Assembly: GCA_005406025.1 (NCBI GenBank) | Contig: BGZK01000487.1 | Span: 1-64,000, forward strand | Direction of reading: 5' to 3' | From: Eumeta japonica | Lineage: Eukaryota; Arthropoda; Insecta; Lepidoptera; Psychidae | Length of the DNA: 64,000 nt | Shown here: positions 1-13,590 of the stretch, piece after piece | Layout of the letters: each line of letters opens with the position of its first letter | Position numbering within the stretch: position 1 is the first letter of the stretch | Notes under the pieces: model-generated | Database searches by the model: none | What the model was told of the DNA's origin: nothing | Seen by the model: only the letters and a program-made list of their open reading frames with translations | Program-made: the position numbers and the translations under genes

Positions 1-2483
1 TAGCTTCTATCGCGGACCTTGAGCGTGGAGACCGAATCCAGAAATTCCGTAACGAAAATAACCTAAAACCCATCACTCGACCGGCACAGCGGTGATACTT
101 TTACTTTGCCATCTATCGATGAATAGCGAAACTTTTAATGACTTTTTGAAATATCACGCTTGTCTCTTTAGTTTAGCAACTCGCCTCTAGGTGGTATTGG
201 TCGTATCAGCGTTATACCTAATCTTCGCCCGCAATCTGGTGACTCATGCCTGCTTAGAGTTTCGGCGTTAGAGCACCTGTAAAATACTGCATAAATAAAA
301 TAAATAAATAATTATAATTGCATAAGTTGATAAAAATACTATGCAATAGCTTTGCCGCGGCAGTCCCGAAGTGCCACGTATTTTAGTAATTAAAATTGAA
401 GATTATAATAAAATATACGTTTTACATTTAACATAATTCAGGAGCCTCGTAAAAAGAATACTTTCTACAAATAGAGTGTAGCACTATTTTTGTCTGTTTT
501 CTGGCGATCTATCCGATTGCTCTCTCCTTCTTTTAAAATCTAAAATCGTGACGGCCTCATTATCCCACTAGTATTGTTACTATGCCGTGATGGTATCACC
601 GTGACGCGAGTTTGAAATTTCCTCATAACTCGCCCAAAGAAGTTTCACTTTAAATAAAAATTGTGTATATTACAAATGTACTTATTACATTTTAAAATAT
701 TTCTTTGATTCTGTCTTTATCATTTCACTTGATGACGATGGCAAAGCAGAAGACTCATTCTTGTGTAGAAGTTTCGATTATGGCATTTTCGAAGTCTGAA
801 GCCGCTGTTTCAATACCCGCAAATAGTATTCTTTGAAATATGTATTTAATTAAAAAAAATAATGACAGAACTAAGGCAAATCTTGGCATGTCTCATATTT
901 GTAGAAGATTCGAAACTTATAGTTAAAGTTAATAAATATTAAAGTTACTTAAAGTTATAAAATATTCGCTGTTCGTTTACAGAGTGCGGTGTTACGGTGA
1001 GCAACGATGATTATCAATGATATGAGGCATCGTGACAAATATAACTAACGATATGCCAAAGTAATGAAGGCTTATCCCCACAGGGGCTGCGCTTTAAAAA
1101 ACCTTTTTACATTTTACTTTAAGACTTCCGAATATTGCCGTTTTTAGGTTTCGGTATTTTGTTATGTAAGCGATGTTACATACGTGCTGAAAAATTTATA
1201 TCATTATAACAAAAGTGAAGTGTCCACATGTGAAGTGAAGTATCCGTCTGTCCACTACATGGCTTAAAAGATGGCCGCGGGCCCATAACTTACTACACCG
1301 CCGAAAGAGACTGTTTATTATTAAAGTTTCCAGTAGAGATATTCTGAGGAATTCAGTTGGCGGCGCCTTATTTTGTATTCCATCTCGGGCATGCCCGGAG
1401 TTGTTAGATCGCAAGCTCGTAATTTCCAGGTTAAAGAAGGCTTTTTCGACTCCGACCTTGTATTCATACCGAATATCTTTTGAGAAGAATGCGTGGAATT
1501 AGCGCTTCGAAACAAATATTTGTGTAGGGCAAATAATATTAAATTATCAGGAAATTATGTCATTGTATTTGCTCGGAACATTCTAGACCGAAGTTTAAGC
1601 CGTTAGCGATGACTTAAATGAGACTTGTTAATAAAAGGTAAATTAAGCGAGTCCTTTTTGAAAAGTGAAAGATTTTCAGAAATACCATCTAAATACTAAA
1701 TTGAGCGAAATTTATCTTTTGAAATGTTTCCAGTAGAACAAATTATATTCGTTTTTAGAAGAGATTATAATAAATAAATAATGTGGAAGTTCCTATTTTA
1801 TGAGATAAGATCCGTAATAGAAGAACCATAGTAGTTGATTTATCCCACAAAACCAACGAGTTGAAGAAGCAGGTGTAAGTCACATCGCTTGAAGTGACTA
1901 ACTCTATAACTAGGCGATGATAAAAGAAGTTCTCAACTAGCAACCTCGAATCGGACGTGACAGCGTATAGAGAGAGGCCAGCCACTAGATGTTGTGATGA
2001 CCCGGTGAGGTCACAAACTACCGCCGGTCACATATATCGCTAATATCTAGAGGATGCGTATGACCAACAAACGACGCACAAGTGTCTGGAACGAACCAAC
2101 AAAACGATATTTCTCCCCGGTACATCGTCAACGCTAATCCGTAGTAACGTACAAGCACACCGTCTAATACCATACTAAGCTACCGAGTACAGCACACGCC
2201 ATACCAAGCTAATACCCTACACTACGGCGGCCTATCTCGCCGATTAAACGGAATCCGACCGACGGCTTAAGTTCATGGTAATTGGCTGAAATTTGTCGGT
2301 GTTCCGCTAGATTAGTCCGAGACCGCAATAAGGCCGGCGCGGGTTGCCCCGTGAGCCTTAGACGGGCGCGTCGATGTGTTTGCGAATCAAAATATTTATA
2401 CTCACTTGTAAATGCTACAGCTACAATGTAACTGTTTATAATTTTCTTTGTGCATGTTATATACTGAAATGAAACTGGAAAAT
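1..2483. other. Intergenic, no gene recognised
   Basis: No exon-like frame or repeat with clear boundaries was found. Short minus-strand open frames at 1196-1515 and 1755-1985 have no recognisable domain. The stretch 1990-2370 is richer in CpG than its surroundings (for example around 2325-2370), then composition drops back to AT-rich. Confidence 0.5.
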
Positions 2484-2566
2484 GTTAACGAGTTAAAAAC
2501 CAATTAGACCTCGTTTTTAACTCGTTAACCCCCCTTAGAATCGGTCAAATTCGTTTGACCGATTCT
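2484..2566. repeat. Two adjacent perfect hairpins
   Basis: Two perfect inverted repeats stand side by side. The first has 17-bp arms at 2484-2500 and 2513-2529 with a 12-nt loop. The second has 13-bp arms at 2537-2549 and 2554-2566 with the 4-nt loop TTCG. A weaker stem (AAGATT/AATCTT and GTCGAG/CTCGAC) follows within 2577-2625. The function is unknown; they may be ends of a decayed DNA transposon. Confidence 0.8.
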
Positions 2567-2639
2567 ATGACTTTCGAGTCGAGACTTCAAAGATGCGAAG
2601 ATTTTAAGAATCTTAGCTCGACATCTTTAAATATAGTGT

Positions 2640-4480
2640 AGAAAACTTATTTTGATATTTAACTATTCATTAATATTTAAATATTAAATAGTATATATAT
2701 CGTATAAAAATTAGGATATGAGTAAATATGTGTAAGCGATATAAAAATTCGTCAAATTATCGATTATATAAAGAATATTTTAATTAGGACTATTAGACTA
2801 TTATAATGTACAACCAAGATTCACAGATTACCTTTAAGATGTTTTTAGGCTGGAGTGTAGTCAAATTTCACAATAAATATGATCAAGTTCTAATTCATAG
2901 CGCGAGTCCAGTGCGAATTAGTGAACTTTACGCACACAAAAAAATTATGTACTATTTTAAAAATAATGTACATAGTTTTCAACTATAATAGACTGTCAGC
3001 TATGCTTATTAGTTAGTGATATCTTTTAGATGAGTGATTGAATGAGGGTGAATGAATAAACGAAAATTACATTTAAGATGGATTTATTCTGATTAACATT
3101 ATGAAATATATGTTGATGGAATATATGAAAAAAAAGTTGACGTGGCGGGAAATAATGAACATGCATAAAACCGATGAATTTTTAATCCCTGGTGAAAGTG
3201 ACAATAATTGTTTGTTAGCTACAATTATTACACAATTTTTTGTTACATTCATGATATTTACAAAGGGGCGCGAATTTTTAAATATCCTTTTGAGGGACAA
3301 ACGAACATGCAAACCGCTAGAGAATAATGGGGTTATCACCGCATATAGCCACTGGCAACCACCAGTGTGATGATGATGTCTTGGTTAGTAATAAGATATC
3401 TGATGAAAGACAAAGAGACCCGATGGAGAGGGAATGGGGTGATAGATGAGGAAGTGTCGTCGGAATTATCGCTCAATAAACGAAAAGCAACAGCGGAAGT
3501 TGTTAGTTCACTTCTCTATTCTGTAAGAGTGTGGTATCTCACCAGTTTAGCCGGCCCTTTTTGTGCTGCATAATTTAATTTATTTATTATAGCCACAGAC
3601 AAAGTGTGAACAGATAAATCTCAGAGCGGGAAAATTCTAAACCATATATATATATATATAGAAACCACAAGCACAATAGTTGTTGCATTGGTGGAAAAGT
3701 ATAATGGTATAAATGGAATATATATGGTTATTGATTTTACTGGCCTTTTACAGTGTTAGCTTTGAATCCAAAAATGTATTTTGCGATCTCTCCAAGACAT
3801 TCAGTGGTGTTCTCACGAATCTCCGATCGAGAACTCCGTCTACAGAGTGACAGGACATACACTCCTGGGTAACATAGTAACGTTGTCTCTTTTAAATAAA
3901 GCTATTTCGTTAGCTTTCGTAGTCGAGAAAATTAAAGATGGTGGCAGTGTGGTTAACGCGTTGTCATCGAATCAGAAACAGCAGATTCCAATCCTGACCA
4001 CAGATTAGTTCTCAATGAGATTTTAACGTATGCCAAATTAAAAACCACGTAATTTTTTACTCAGATGGCATTTTAAGCCGGCGATTCTTGATGTCAACAC
4101 TAAATCAGTGATGACCATAGCTAAACAGCTTCCGACGCGCATTGTACCAGCACAGCAAGTTTAATCTCAAATTTCTACAATGACAAAGGAAAACATGTAA
4201 GTGTATGCAATCACAGTCAAGTAATACGAATCTGACTTAGGAAAAAAAGATGGCTAGAATTCGTTTTTCAATATACTTAACATGTACTATTTCCTAATTA
4301 TCATTCTTTAAGTTATTGCATGCCCCTAGCAAAATATTTTTATTCAAGCTAACAAAATTTTCAAGCAATTCCCTAACCTGATTTGTATGTGTGAATGATT
4401 ACGATAAATCATCAGCTCCACTAAAAAACTTTGACAAAGGCGTTTTCAAGAAAAGATCGCACTTCTATTTAATAGGCCCG
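2640..4480. other. Intergenic, no gene recognised
   Basis: AT-rich DNA with small open frames (for example 3101-3370 and 3781-4008 on +) that show no domain or splice context. A short TA dinucleotide run lies at 3644-3660. Confidence 0.45.
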
Positions 4481-4484
4481 GCAA

Positions 4485-4600
4485 TACACTACTAACTGCC
4501 CCTGCAGTGGTGGGTGTCCATGGGTGGCGGTGACCATCTACTTTCCAATGATTCGCATGCTCGTTTGCCTTATGAATCCTATGAAAAATGCACCGTGTCA
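4485..4600. repeat. Lepidopteran-type interspersed repeat fragment
   Basis: Contains GGTGTCCATGGGTGGCGGTG followed by a GCTCGTTTGCC tail. I recognise this string as the end of a very common lepidopteran interspersed repeat. Related fragments occur here near 33930, 38530, 58130 and 61085. The copy is truncated and its ends are not resolved. Confidence 0.55.
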
Positions 4601-5058
4601 TATAGTAACAAATACCTTAGTTATTTTTAACCTCAAAACTCAGGTTGTCTCTTTCGCATTACACACTCTCTAATAGGCCTACAATCTCGTCTATAAATAG
4701 ACTTATCCCAAATAGAGTTCCTGATAAACTAAGCATTGAATGACGAGCGTGACAACACACCGAGGACCTGAACTAAGTATCCACAGGCGAAAAAAGGAAG
4801 ATTAGTTTGTAAATATTTTACCCGAGCGGGAATTGTAACCGGACATTCGTGACACTTCACTCCTTACCGTCTCCACCTCAACAATCAATTGATACCACTG
4901 AGGACGCTGATTGATTATTGAACTTGTACGTTTTGAACATGAGCTATTGAACATTCTCAATTTTTGTTGAATGTTTCCTTTCTTCCACGAGAAACACCGT
5001 AGCGGGAGGTAGATTTCGGCGAGTTGAAATTAAGGGGTGAGCAAAAAAAAAAACTTAA

Positions 5059-5329
5059 TTGCGCAAAGTAAATGAGTGGTGTTTGCACCGGCCGCTTATT
5101 TACGCATATTTCGCTCAGCCTCAGCCGCTGGACGGAGCCCGACTCACTAACGAGGTTCGTGCGCTCACGGTGTTTTTATATTTTTATGAGAATCGTTCAA
5201 GAATTTCAACGGAGCACCGGCCGGACTCTCGGAGGATTTAAAACGAAATTAGTGTACGCTTTTAATCTGGATTACATGTTTAGGGTTTTTCGGGGTAAAA
5301 AGCTGCTAAAAAAAAAGTTTCGTCTTTAG
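5059..5329 (+). other. CpG-rich segment with short ORF
   Basis: A locally GC- and CpG-rich stretch inside AT-rich DNA. Overlapping open frames of 60 and 85 codons (5059-5241, 5072-5329) have no recognisable domain, and the 85-codon frame ends in a lysine-rich tail read from A-rich DNA. It could be a promoter or first exon of an unseen gene, or part of an old repeat. No donor site could be chosen confidently. Confidence 0.25.
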
Positions 5330-5339
5330 CAATTTACCT

Positions 5340-7860
5340 GAATGTAAAATACTGTATTCTTGTCATAATTTTTGTGCTTAGGTAAACCTATATTTCAAAA
5401 TACTTCTTTGGAGCAAGCTAGTAATAAATGTATCTTATAAAATTTTCTAACTATCAAAAATTTAAAATTGTGTATCTACATATTGCTGATTTGCTCTGAT
5501 CTATTGTACGAATTGAGATGACGCTTGGTACGCATATGTATGTCTGTTACCCAAACACGAGCATGTGATGTAAATAAATGAATTTTAAATATGAGGGTCA
5601 CTTTTTGGGGTTGAGTGGAAAATTAAAGTAAAAGTTTTGTGTTTATCAAATACTTTTTTTTATATAACTTAAAACATTTCTTTGTTATATAAGAAAGTAG
5701 ATTAAAATTCAAATCTCGAAACGATTGCGCCTAAAGTTTTGAAAAAAAAAAGCTATATTTATAGATTAAGGCAAACCTATATGAAATTTACTTCGTTTCG
5801 GTTCTTTTCAATGTCCAGTACATGTGAGACTCGCTAAGTACGTGAGTACATCTTTAGTGCTTATAGAATTATTTTTATTTTATTTTTTCTGTAGTGAAAG
5901 CAGTAATACATAAACGCATCAAACTTGGCGTGATTATGGTGCAAACTTAAGGAGAACAGTGAATAAAAATTGGGCAAATGTAGTAAGACTCGTGATAGGA
6001 ACTCGCAATTGAAGGAATGAAAATAATTTCTTTAAGTATTCAACGCAAATATATTGTCTTGTTCATATTCAGTGCGAAAAGGCGATCTATGTACGAAAAA
6101 TTTGGATTTTACATTGGAAGCATATTAAAGTTAGCAAAATGTTTTTTCTCATTTTATTACAATTACAATTTATCCTGTTAATGTAAAAATATTAAATTGT
6201 GTTTCCATAAAAAATAAAAATGACAGAAATCAACAACAGTAATTCCTTCATAATTCAAAGTTCATGGAAAATGCGTTTCTGGTCCAATTCGTTATTCCTT
6301 TAAATCTCAACTCACTCTATCGCGTCGCTCGACTTTATACCCTTGCCATCATAGTTGCTATATGTAGGCCAACTAAACACTGTAAAACACAATATAAAAC
6401 CCTGGATAAACAGATTTCCAAATTCTTTGATTCGTTTGACTTATATACAGTTTTACTATTGTTGACAGATATAGCACTAATTACGTTAATAATTTGTAGG
6501 TTAGGTTATTAATAGTCAGGCGGCCAAACGATGTTGTAATCAAATCCTTCTTTGGGAACAATATTGAAGATATGTAGTATATTGCGATGCAGACATGCCA
6601 TAAGTAATTCTAATAAGGGTGCAACAGTTTGCCACGGGTCTGACGTTCTACCAATGACTGTTATTTACTGCAACAAACATTGCAAAATCGACAACAAAAT
6701 TACGTTCCATCTACGTAGCCTACATATTTTATAATTTATTATTTGTACAGATAGAACAATGATGGGTACAGCGAAAAAATCGTATGTGATTTCCAAAACT
6801 AATTGCATGAAAAACGACCACACTCCTGAGGCAAATACTCCACTCCAGCGTAGATTCATTTACCATCGTCGAAGAGCCAGTCGGACGGGGCGGAAAACAC
6901 GCGATATGTCTCCCAAATGTGTATTAATGAGTAACCGTTTCGAGCTGTAGAATAAATAGAATATTGTGAAAATACGGAACCCGCAACGCGTGAGACCTTC
7001 TCGCGCTCGACCGATTTTTTATACTACTTTTCATATTCGACGTGGAGTCAACCTTCACGTTGTCGTATTGATACTGTTTTTTTACGCTGACCAGTAAATT
7101 TCTACTTCTAGGATTAATAGATACACAGATATTGAGGAACACGCCAATTGGAGATAGCACATAAACAATAAATATTGCTTACACTGTCCTTTTAATTTTT
7201 AGCTCTAACCCTTGTGAAATCGTAAAGAATATTGAAAAAAGTTCCAACAACATTCATAAAATAGGTTTTAAATTTATTTGGTCATACATACCACTCCTAT
7301 TGCCAATTTCTACCGGATAGCTTGTTGCGCATCTTGATTAATAGAACATTAAAATAGATCACTACATAACCTTAGTTTTGTGTTTGATGTATTGTGTAAA
7401 CGGTAATAAAAAATTATATACAAGCTTTAAATTTAGTGTGATTATAGTGCAATTTGTTTAGTAAAACTACAATTAATGACAGCTGGCTTAATGTAAGATA
7501 GACTCGCACTAAAAATCCTATACTTAATTCATAAAAAACAGTTTGTTTTTTGGTAAATATATAATAATCATGTATTAAAATTACAATCGCACATTTAATG
7601 TTGTAGATACTTACATTACTTGACATTGGTAAATGTCGTATTAGAAAATTTAGAAAATTATCTTGAGTCTTAATATGGAGAGTATGGTAATACGATACAT
7701 ACATGAGAGTAGAGCACATGCACATGACAGGACTTTCTGATTGATTATTTATTAATTTTGGCAATCAATATTAATTTGCATTATTGGGACGATTTCGTAA
7801 TTTTTTTATCTTAACAAATTTGTTTTGTACTCGTTTTCAAGATTTCGTATGCAAAGGCTG
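5340..7860. other. Intergenic, no gene recognised
   Basis: AT-rich. The longest open frame (7414-7764, minus, 116 codons) is rich in Y, I, N and L as expected from translated AT-rich DNA and shows no motif. No repeat with clear ends was seen. Confidence 0.45.
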
Positions 7861-7867
7861 TTAACAA

Positions 7868-7945
7868 GACCCTATTACTAGGGCTTCGTTGTCTGTCCGT
7901 TTGTTTGTCACAGAACTGTATTTTTTAAACGGTAATAAGGAGATA
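7868..7945. repeat. Interspersed repeat fragment (CCCTATTACTAGGGC type)
   Basis: CCCTATTACTAGGGCTTCGT followed by a CTGTCCGT/TTGT run and TTTTTAAACGG resembles a repeat widespread in moths and butterflies. Only this end is recognisable; the following AT-rich DNA to about 8080 may belong to it. Confidence 0.45.
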
Positions 7946-8079
7946 ATTAAAATATTCACCAAATGTGTATTGCTACGACCAAACAATCAACAATGAAATT
8001 AAAATAAAGTTAAAAATTTAAATTTCCTGTACAAGAAATATATTTTTTAGCGTTTTTTGTTCAATCTTAATTTTTGTTC

Positions 8080-11000
8080 TTGTCTCACACTAACTATTTT
8101 TAAAAGTATGTAGTGTTAAATATTGTACTGTGGTAGATAACTCTTGTTGTCTGAGTCCGGTTCACACTTGGCCACTTTTCATTTTCTAATTTGCTTTCCA
8201 AAATCAAAATTCGCCTATTAACACTTAAATTAGCCGTGGTGGGGTCATTGTACCTAACAATGTTTCTGTACGAAATAGCAAATTTATCTTTCCACTGGAT
8301 TTCAAGTAATTACACTGTGAAAAAATGATAGACAAACGAATACTGACTGAGAGTGATCTAATAAGGGTTGCGTTTTCTCATGGGATACACAAGATACTGA
8401 CAAATACCATTGCGCTCATCGACACGAAACGCTCAGAGTGAAAAATATTCTAACTGAAATTTTTTATCTCGTTAGCAATTCTGGCCAATTAGATCCCAGT
8501 GACGACAGTCATCGTAAGAAAAAGGCGAAGTACTTATTCTACACAAGAAGACTAGAACTCTATATATTTTTATTTATAAGCAAGAAAGTTTATGTTACAT
8601 TAAAAAAAAAATCAACTAATAGATAAAATTTTTCTTACGAGCCTTTTTATTTAAACGCTTATAACTCGTAACTTCGATTCTATCGAGACACGCCTCCAGC
8701 TCGTGGTACCCGACCCGACCGGTGCATTAAGAATTATTTTATTGACTCGCCGCAATTATGTATTATTTCATACAGACAGCTTCCTCAGCGTTTAATTCGA
8801 AAGAAATGTATAATTGTTCCTATTATTTGCATTTTGGATCATAATTTCAATGAAATTTGTTAGCAATATTGGAAAGGCTGATAATTCAATACTCTTGCAA
8901 CCTTAGCCCATTTCATCTTCGTAAGAGGCAGTTTTCACTGAAAATGTTGAATGTGATTCTTAATTTTCTTGGCAATAGAAATATTTATGACATATTTACG
9001 AAAAATCAAAATAAATAGAGAAAGTATTTGCAGAAAAAAAATTAATTTTGAAGCGAGGAAAATTATTGCCAAAAACAATAATATTTTCGTAAAACCATTT
9101 ACAAAACAGACAAAATTTTCAATGTATACTTATCCTTTCATTCATTCAAAAATCAAATATCTCATTTTTGCCGTATATATCTTTATGGCAAAAATTGTTT
9201 GAAAACGAGTCCCATAACTACGAAGAAATATAAAGTTAACAAGTAAATAGTTGAAATCACATCGTGTATTATTTTTTTCCGCTTATTTTAAAATTCTAGA
9301 CGATAGAAGAAATGAAGATTCTATAATCGTCGTATCTTCCTTTGGAATCTCAAACCTTTTCTTTACAACTGAACGAGGGACACAGTTTTATAAGAGAAAT
9401 GACTTGAAACTCGAAATAGGACAAAGTATGTGTTACATTAACAAGTACTGCATCATTTTTATTTTTTTTATATATATTTCTTTGTAGTATACATAAAAAA
9501 CATTATGATATATATAAAAAAAATTAGCAATCTGTTTCCTTGAAACAATAATCTAATTTGATATCTGATTCTCATCAGTATATGTCTTTAGCTGAGTTGT
9601 ACATCCATTGATGGCAGATGTCCTGCATAGTTATAAAAAAATTGTCATATAGAGTTCAGCACTTCCGCATCCAGGATTCAGCACCGACGAATGAAACGCA
9701 GCGAAATTCACAGTGGCACTAAGTTTGAATCAAACTTAACTCCTTACAGACTTAAAGAAATTGACTTTGAATATTATCAGCACAAATATACATTAGAATG
9801 ATAAATACACATCGTAGTAGAATTTGCATGCTTACCCGTAGATACGGGCCAATAATAAATTGTTACTTTTTAGAACTGAAAATCGTGGACATCTAAAAAA
9901 TTTGTGTACCGATTATGTTAAAAAAATAATTTTATTTATTCGCATAAGCTTTATAATTAAATCCAACGAAATTCATGATTAATTTTCAGTTCCTTAGAAA
10001 CAAAAAATATAACTTAAATTTTATGTGTGGAAAGCTATCTTAAAATTTTTATAACTACACAATTTTGTATGGCGTTTCACATAAGACACTTAATTGTCTT
10101 TTACTTGTACACTTGAAGTTGTACAACTTCATAAGTATCAAAAATTTCTGGTGATAATTTGTAACGCTATATTTTTCATTAGCAAGTTTGTCAATCTAGG
10201 TAAATGACACAAACATACAATGTAGAATATTTAATTTATATTCAAAGAGACATATTTCAGCTATATTATGATATTTCAGTTCAGGGCGTATAGTTGTTTT
10301 TTATGTGACCTCTGACATAGGGTTCAACTTAGGTCTAAATTACCTGTTTTGTCAATGAAAACGTATGATACATTGTGCATATGAGAACAATGTAATTAAT
10401 AGGCGCCACCCGACAATATGTGCCGAGAAAAGATATATAACCAAACTTAATTCATAATCAAATGTTGAGATAAATTTGATACAGCCTCTTTGCATGATAA
10501 GCTGATAAACTGATTTAGGTACCCGATTTCGAACATTGTACTGGGTTTACTTCCCACCTATATATGTTCTTTAATTTTCATCGGTGGATAAACCTCGGCA
10601 GTTCGCAGTGCAAGCAGATTTGTATTAGCAAAAATATTGCGGGCTAAGGCTGCCTCAGGAATGGAACGCTGTGCTCTTCCTAACCGGCGATGCAGACATC
10701 AGATAGATATCCATTCTTGCGGGAGTGAAAAAAAAGATCCTAGAACGACTATAGACGCGTGCCACCGATTATAATCGGAATAACAGATTTGACTAACAAC
10801 TTCTCTTCACATCATATTCTAAAAACATCGTAAAATATCATATCCTACCCATTCCTTACGAGGATCCCACGATAAAAACTTATACTAGGCAGGAAAAAAT
10901 TGACTGGTTATAATATTTCCTTGAACTAAATTCGGTTTTCATAATGCATGTCCTGACGCTTTTCCAATTAGAAAGAAAACACCACAAACTTTCGTATTAA

Positions 11001-13050
11001 AAAGATGATCTTCGATATAACAAAAATTACAGATGACAAATCAATGTAATGAAGATTTGAATGATATTGAAAATTACATATTCAAAACTGATTTCTTCAG
11101 AATGAAATTCTCCTTTTTTAGGATCCACCGACTGAAACGACTTATAGATGCAAAAATTATGCATATATTTGCATTATACATGCAAATTATGGAACAATCA
11201 GAATAAAACTACGATATCTCGTTCAAGAGCTGTTATCGATTTACCATTTTGTGGGGGAAATTTAAATTTGCTAGTAAACACCGATGTTCATTTTGAGGTA
11301 TAACAAGTTCTAATTGGGTAATATTCTTACTTCCTAAACGTTAGGGTCCCGGTTTGATCGTGCCCATGAGCGATATGGCCATTATGTATTTAAGCCAAAT
11401 CAAACCACTCGTTCCACGTCGCGAATAATACGTTAAGTTATCGGTATCTCGTATTGGGGACAACGATTAAGCGATTGTTAACAACCCCAACCCGCATTGG
11501 GCGAACGTGGAGAGCTTAGGATATGTTAGAACCTGACAGAACAAGAAAAAAGTTATAGGCTCATGAAGCCGTGACCTACGGATGCACGAACAAAAATATG
11601 AAGGTTCCATCTTGGGTACGGGTTCCCAAAAATCGGTTATGAAGGGACATTGGCGAGAAGTCGCTTGAAAAATGCTTATTGATAATGAATGGATTTTTGT
11701 TTTTTTGCTGTTATAGATCTGAAAGTTGCAACTCTGATCCCAGACTTTGAGGACTGAGGCGTACAGCGCGATTGAAGACCTGAAATGGAGTAGCTGGTAA
11801 AACCAGAATAGTAGGCGTGATTGCAACCATAATCGGAATTTGGTCAAAAGTGGGAACGAAATAAAAAAAAAAGGTTGTATGGTTTTATGAAACCACGGTA
11901 AAAGTGAAACTTTTTTTCACATTATAGACATTTAACTAAAAATTTTCGGAATAATATTCCATTAAGGGTATAAAAATCGCTTCATCAATCTTAATTTTAT
12001 ACTTGGAAAATGGGAATGATAATGGGAAATGATAAAAATAGACAAGGTCTCCAACTAATATTTTTATTGAACTCTGTGTCTTAGAGTACGACATACACAA
12101 TACTTAACAATTATTTAGATGATATACGCATTTTAAAAAACTGAAAACAATATGTAGATGTAATAAATTAATTCATCGTCATTCATTTTTGCACTATTCT
12201 TTGCTTTTTTCTCGTTGATCAGTTTTTTGGACTCACTAGCTGTGTCGTTGTTTACCAAAAGCAAATAAATAAAAGTATTTACATTAAACACTAACAAAAA
12301 CAAACAAAAGAGCGTGGAGCACTGGCACAAACGAGTAATAGTCTATACACTACACAGTCAGCTGATGCGAACTATAGGCGCCGCCATATTGGCCTCGGCT
12401 GTCCTGACGAGCGCCTTTCACTTTACCCCTACTCTGCGGCCGACCGTAACGCGACATGCAAACGCAGACAAAAAAGTTAGAGACGATGTAATAAAAGTTT
12501 CACTTTAAAAAGCAGTTACTTGGATTCGGATTCAGGATGGGTGAGATCCAAAAACTGTGGAATCTACTAACAGCTTATGTAAACGCGTACATAAATTAAT
12601 ATCAAATAAAACTTCATTTTTATACAATACAATGAGACGAGTTATGCAATTTCAGTGTACCCACGATACTTTCTCTCTATAAATAAACTCTTATTTTTGA
12701 ACTTCGCATTTAGGGTCTCTTTGTGAATTATGAAGCTCTATAACAGTCCTTTATACCTATCCGGGCATTTTATTGCTCGTAATAGCATATTAAAAGACCC
12801 TTCCACAAACTAACAGATAGTTATTAAATTTTCCCTAAAATACGTTATTTTAGTACTGTGCAAGCCTTAAAACGAGTCATTTGGCCGTTTTCTAGCTACC
12901 GTTAGATTTTAATGAAGTTTGTGTTAGATATTATGAAATTCCCGCTATGAAAATTGGAGAATTTTAATAAAATTTACTTTTTTAGTCCAATTTTCGGAAA
13001 TAAATATTTCTCCAGTCCTGACGTTTTATGGTTCTAGGAATCTATTTCTA
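8080..13050. other. Intergenic, no gene recognised
   Basis: No gene could be supported. The longest frame is minus-strand 11467-11847 (126 codons, no motif). The plus strand of that interval looks like decayed sequence of unknown origin. Positions 12300-12510 are GC-richer with a 64-codon frame (12314-12508) and no domain; they may be another old repeat. Confidence 0.4.
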
Positions 13051-13250
13051 GTGTGTGTGTGAGTGTGAGTGTGCATGCACGCGTGAGCTGCGCCTAATGG
13101 TGCGGGTGCGGATACGGATGTGTGTGAGTGTGTGGAGAAAGAGTGAGTGAGTGTGAAAGTGAGTGTAAGAGTAAAATGCACGTGTGTCTGTTAGAAAGAG
13201 AGAGTAACTGCGAAAGTAGAGTACGAGTAAAATGCGTGTGCGTGTATGTA
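13051..13250. repeat. GT/GA-rich low-complexity tract
   Basis: Begins with (GT)5 and continues with interrupted GTGAGT, GTGTGAGT and GAGTGTAA units over about 200 bp. It is a degenerate purine/GT microsatellite, and the purine-pyrimidine alternation makes it a possible Z-DNA-forming tract. Confidence 0.75.
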
Positions 13251-13590
13251 CGTAAACCTCTCATAACTGTTGAATGGATTAACCACTACTAACACAGTTC
13301 GCGACATTCGAAAGAAGTTCACTCACCATAAAGTTCCTGAAATAGAAAAGCTTTACAGAGAAGTTTTTATGTCATATATTTGTCACTACGTGGCACCACT
13401 GTGAAGTGTTCCTCTCTGTAACTTCAACGCTCTTGCTGTATTATGGTCAATTTAAAAAATGCACTTTTTAATAGAAATCTCCAGTTCTTTCAACAAAAAA
13501 TCTCATAAGCCTCAATATAACTTATAATTACGCTATCGACCAATACCAAAATCTATTTATGTGTGTGTATATATATATGTGTATGTATAT

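Noticed and set aside
1196..1515. Overlapping minus-strand ORFs of 72 and 64 codons
   Set aside because: They might be fragments of an old transposon, but no motif could be confirmed.
7414..7764. 116-codon minus-strand ORF
   Set aside because: Y/I/L/N-rich translation expected of AT-rich DNA; no domain.
11467..11847. 126-codon minus-strand ORF
   Set aside because: No motif, no splice context, and residue use does not look coding; the plus strand may be an old repeat but could not be identified.
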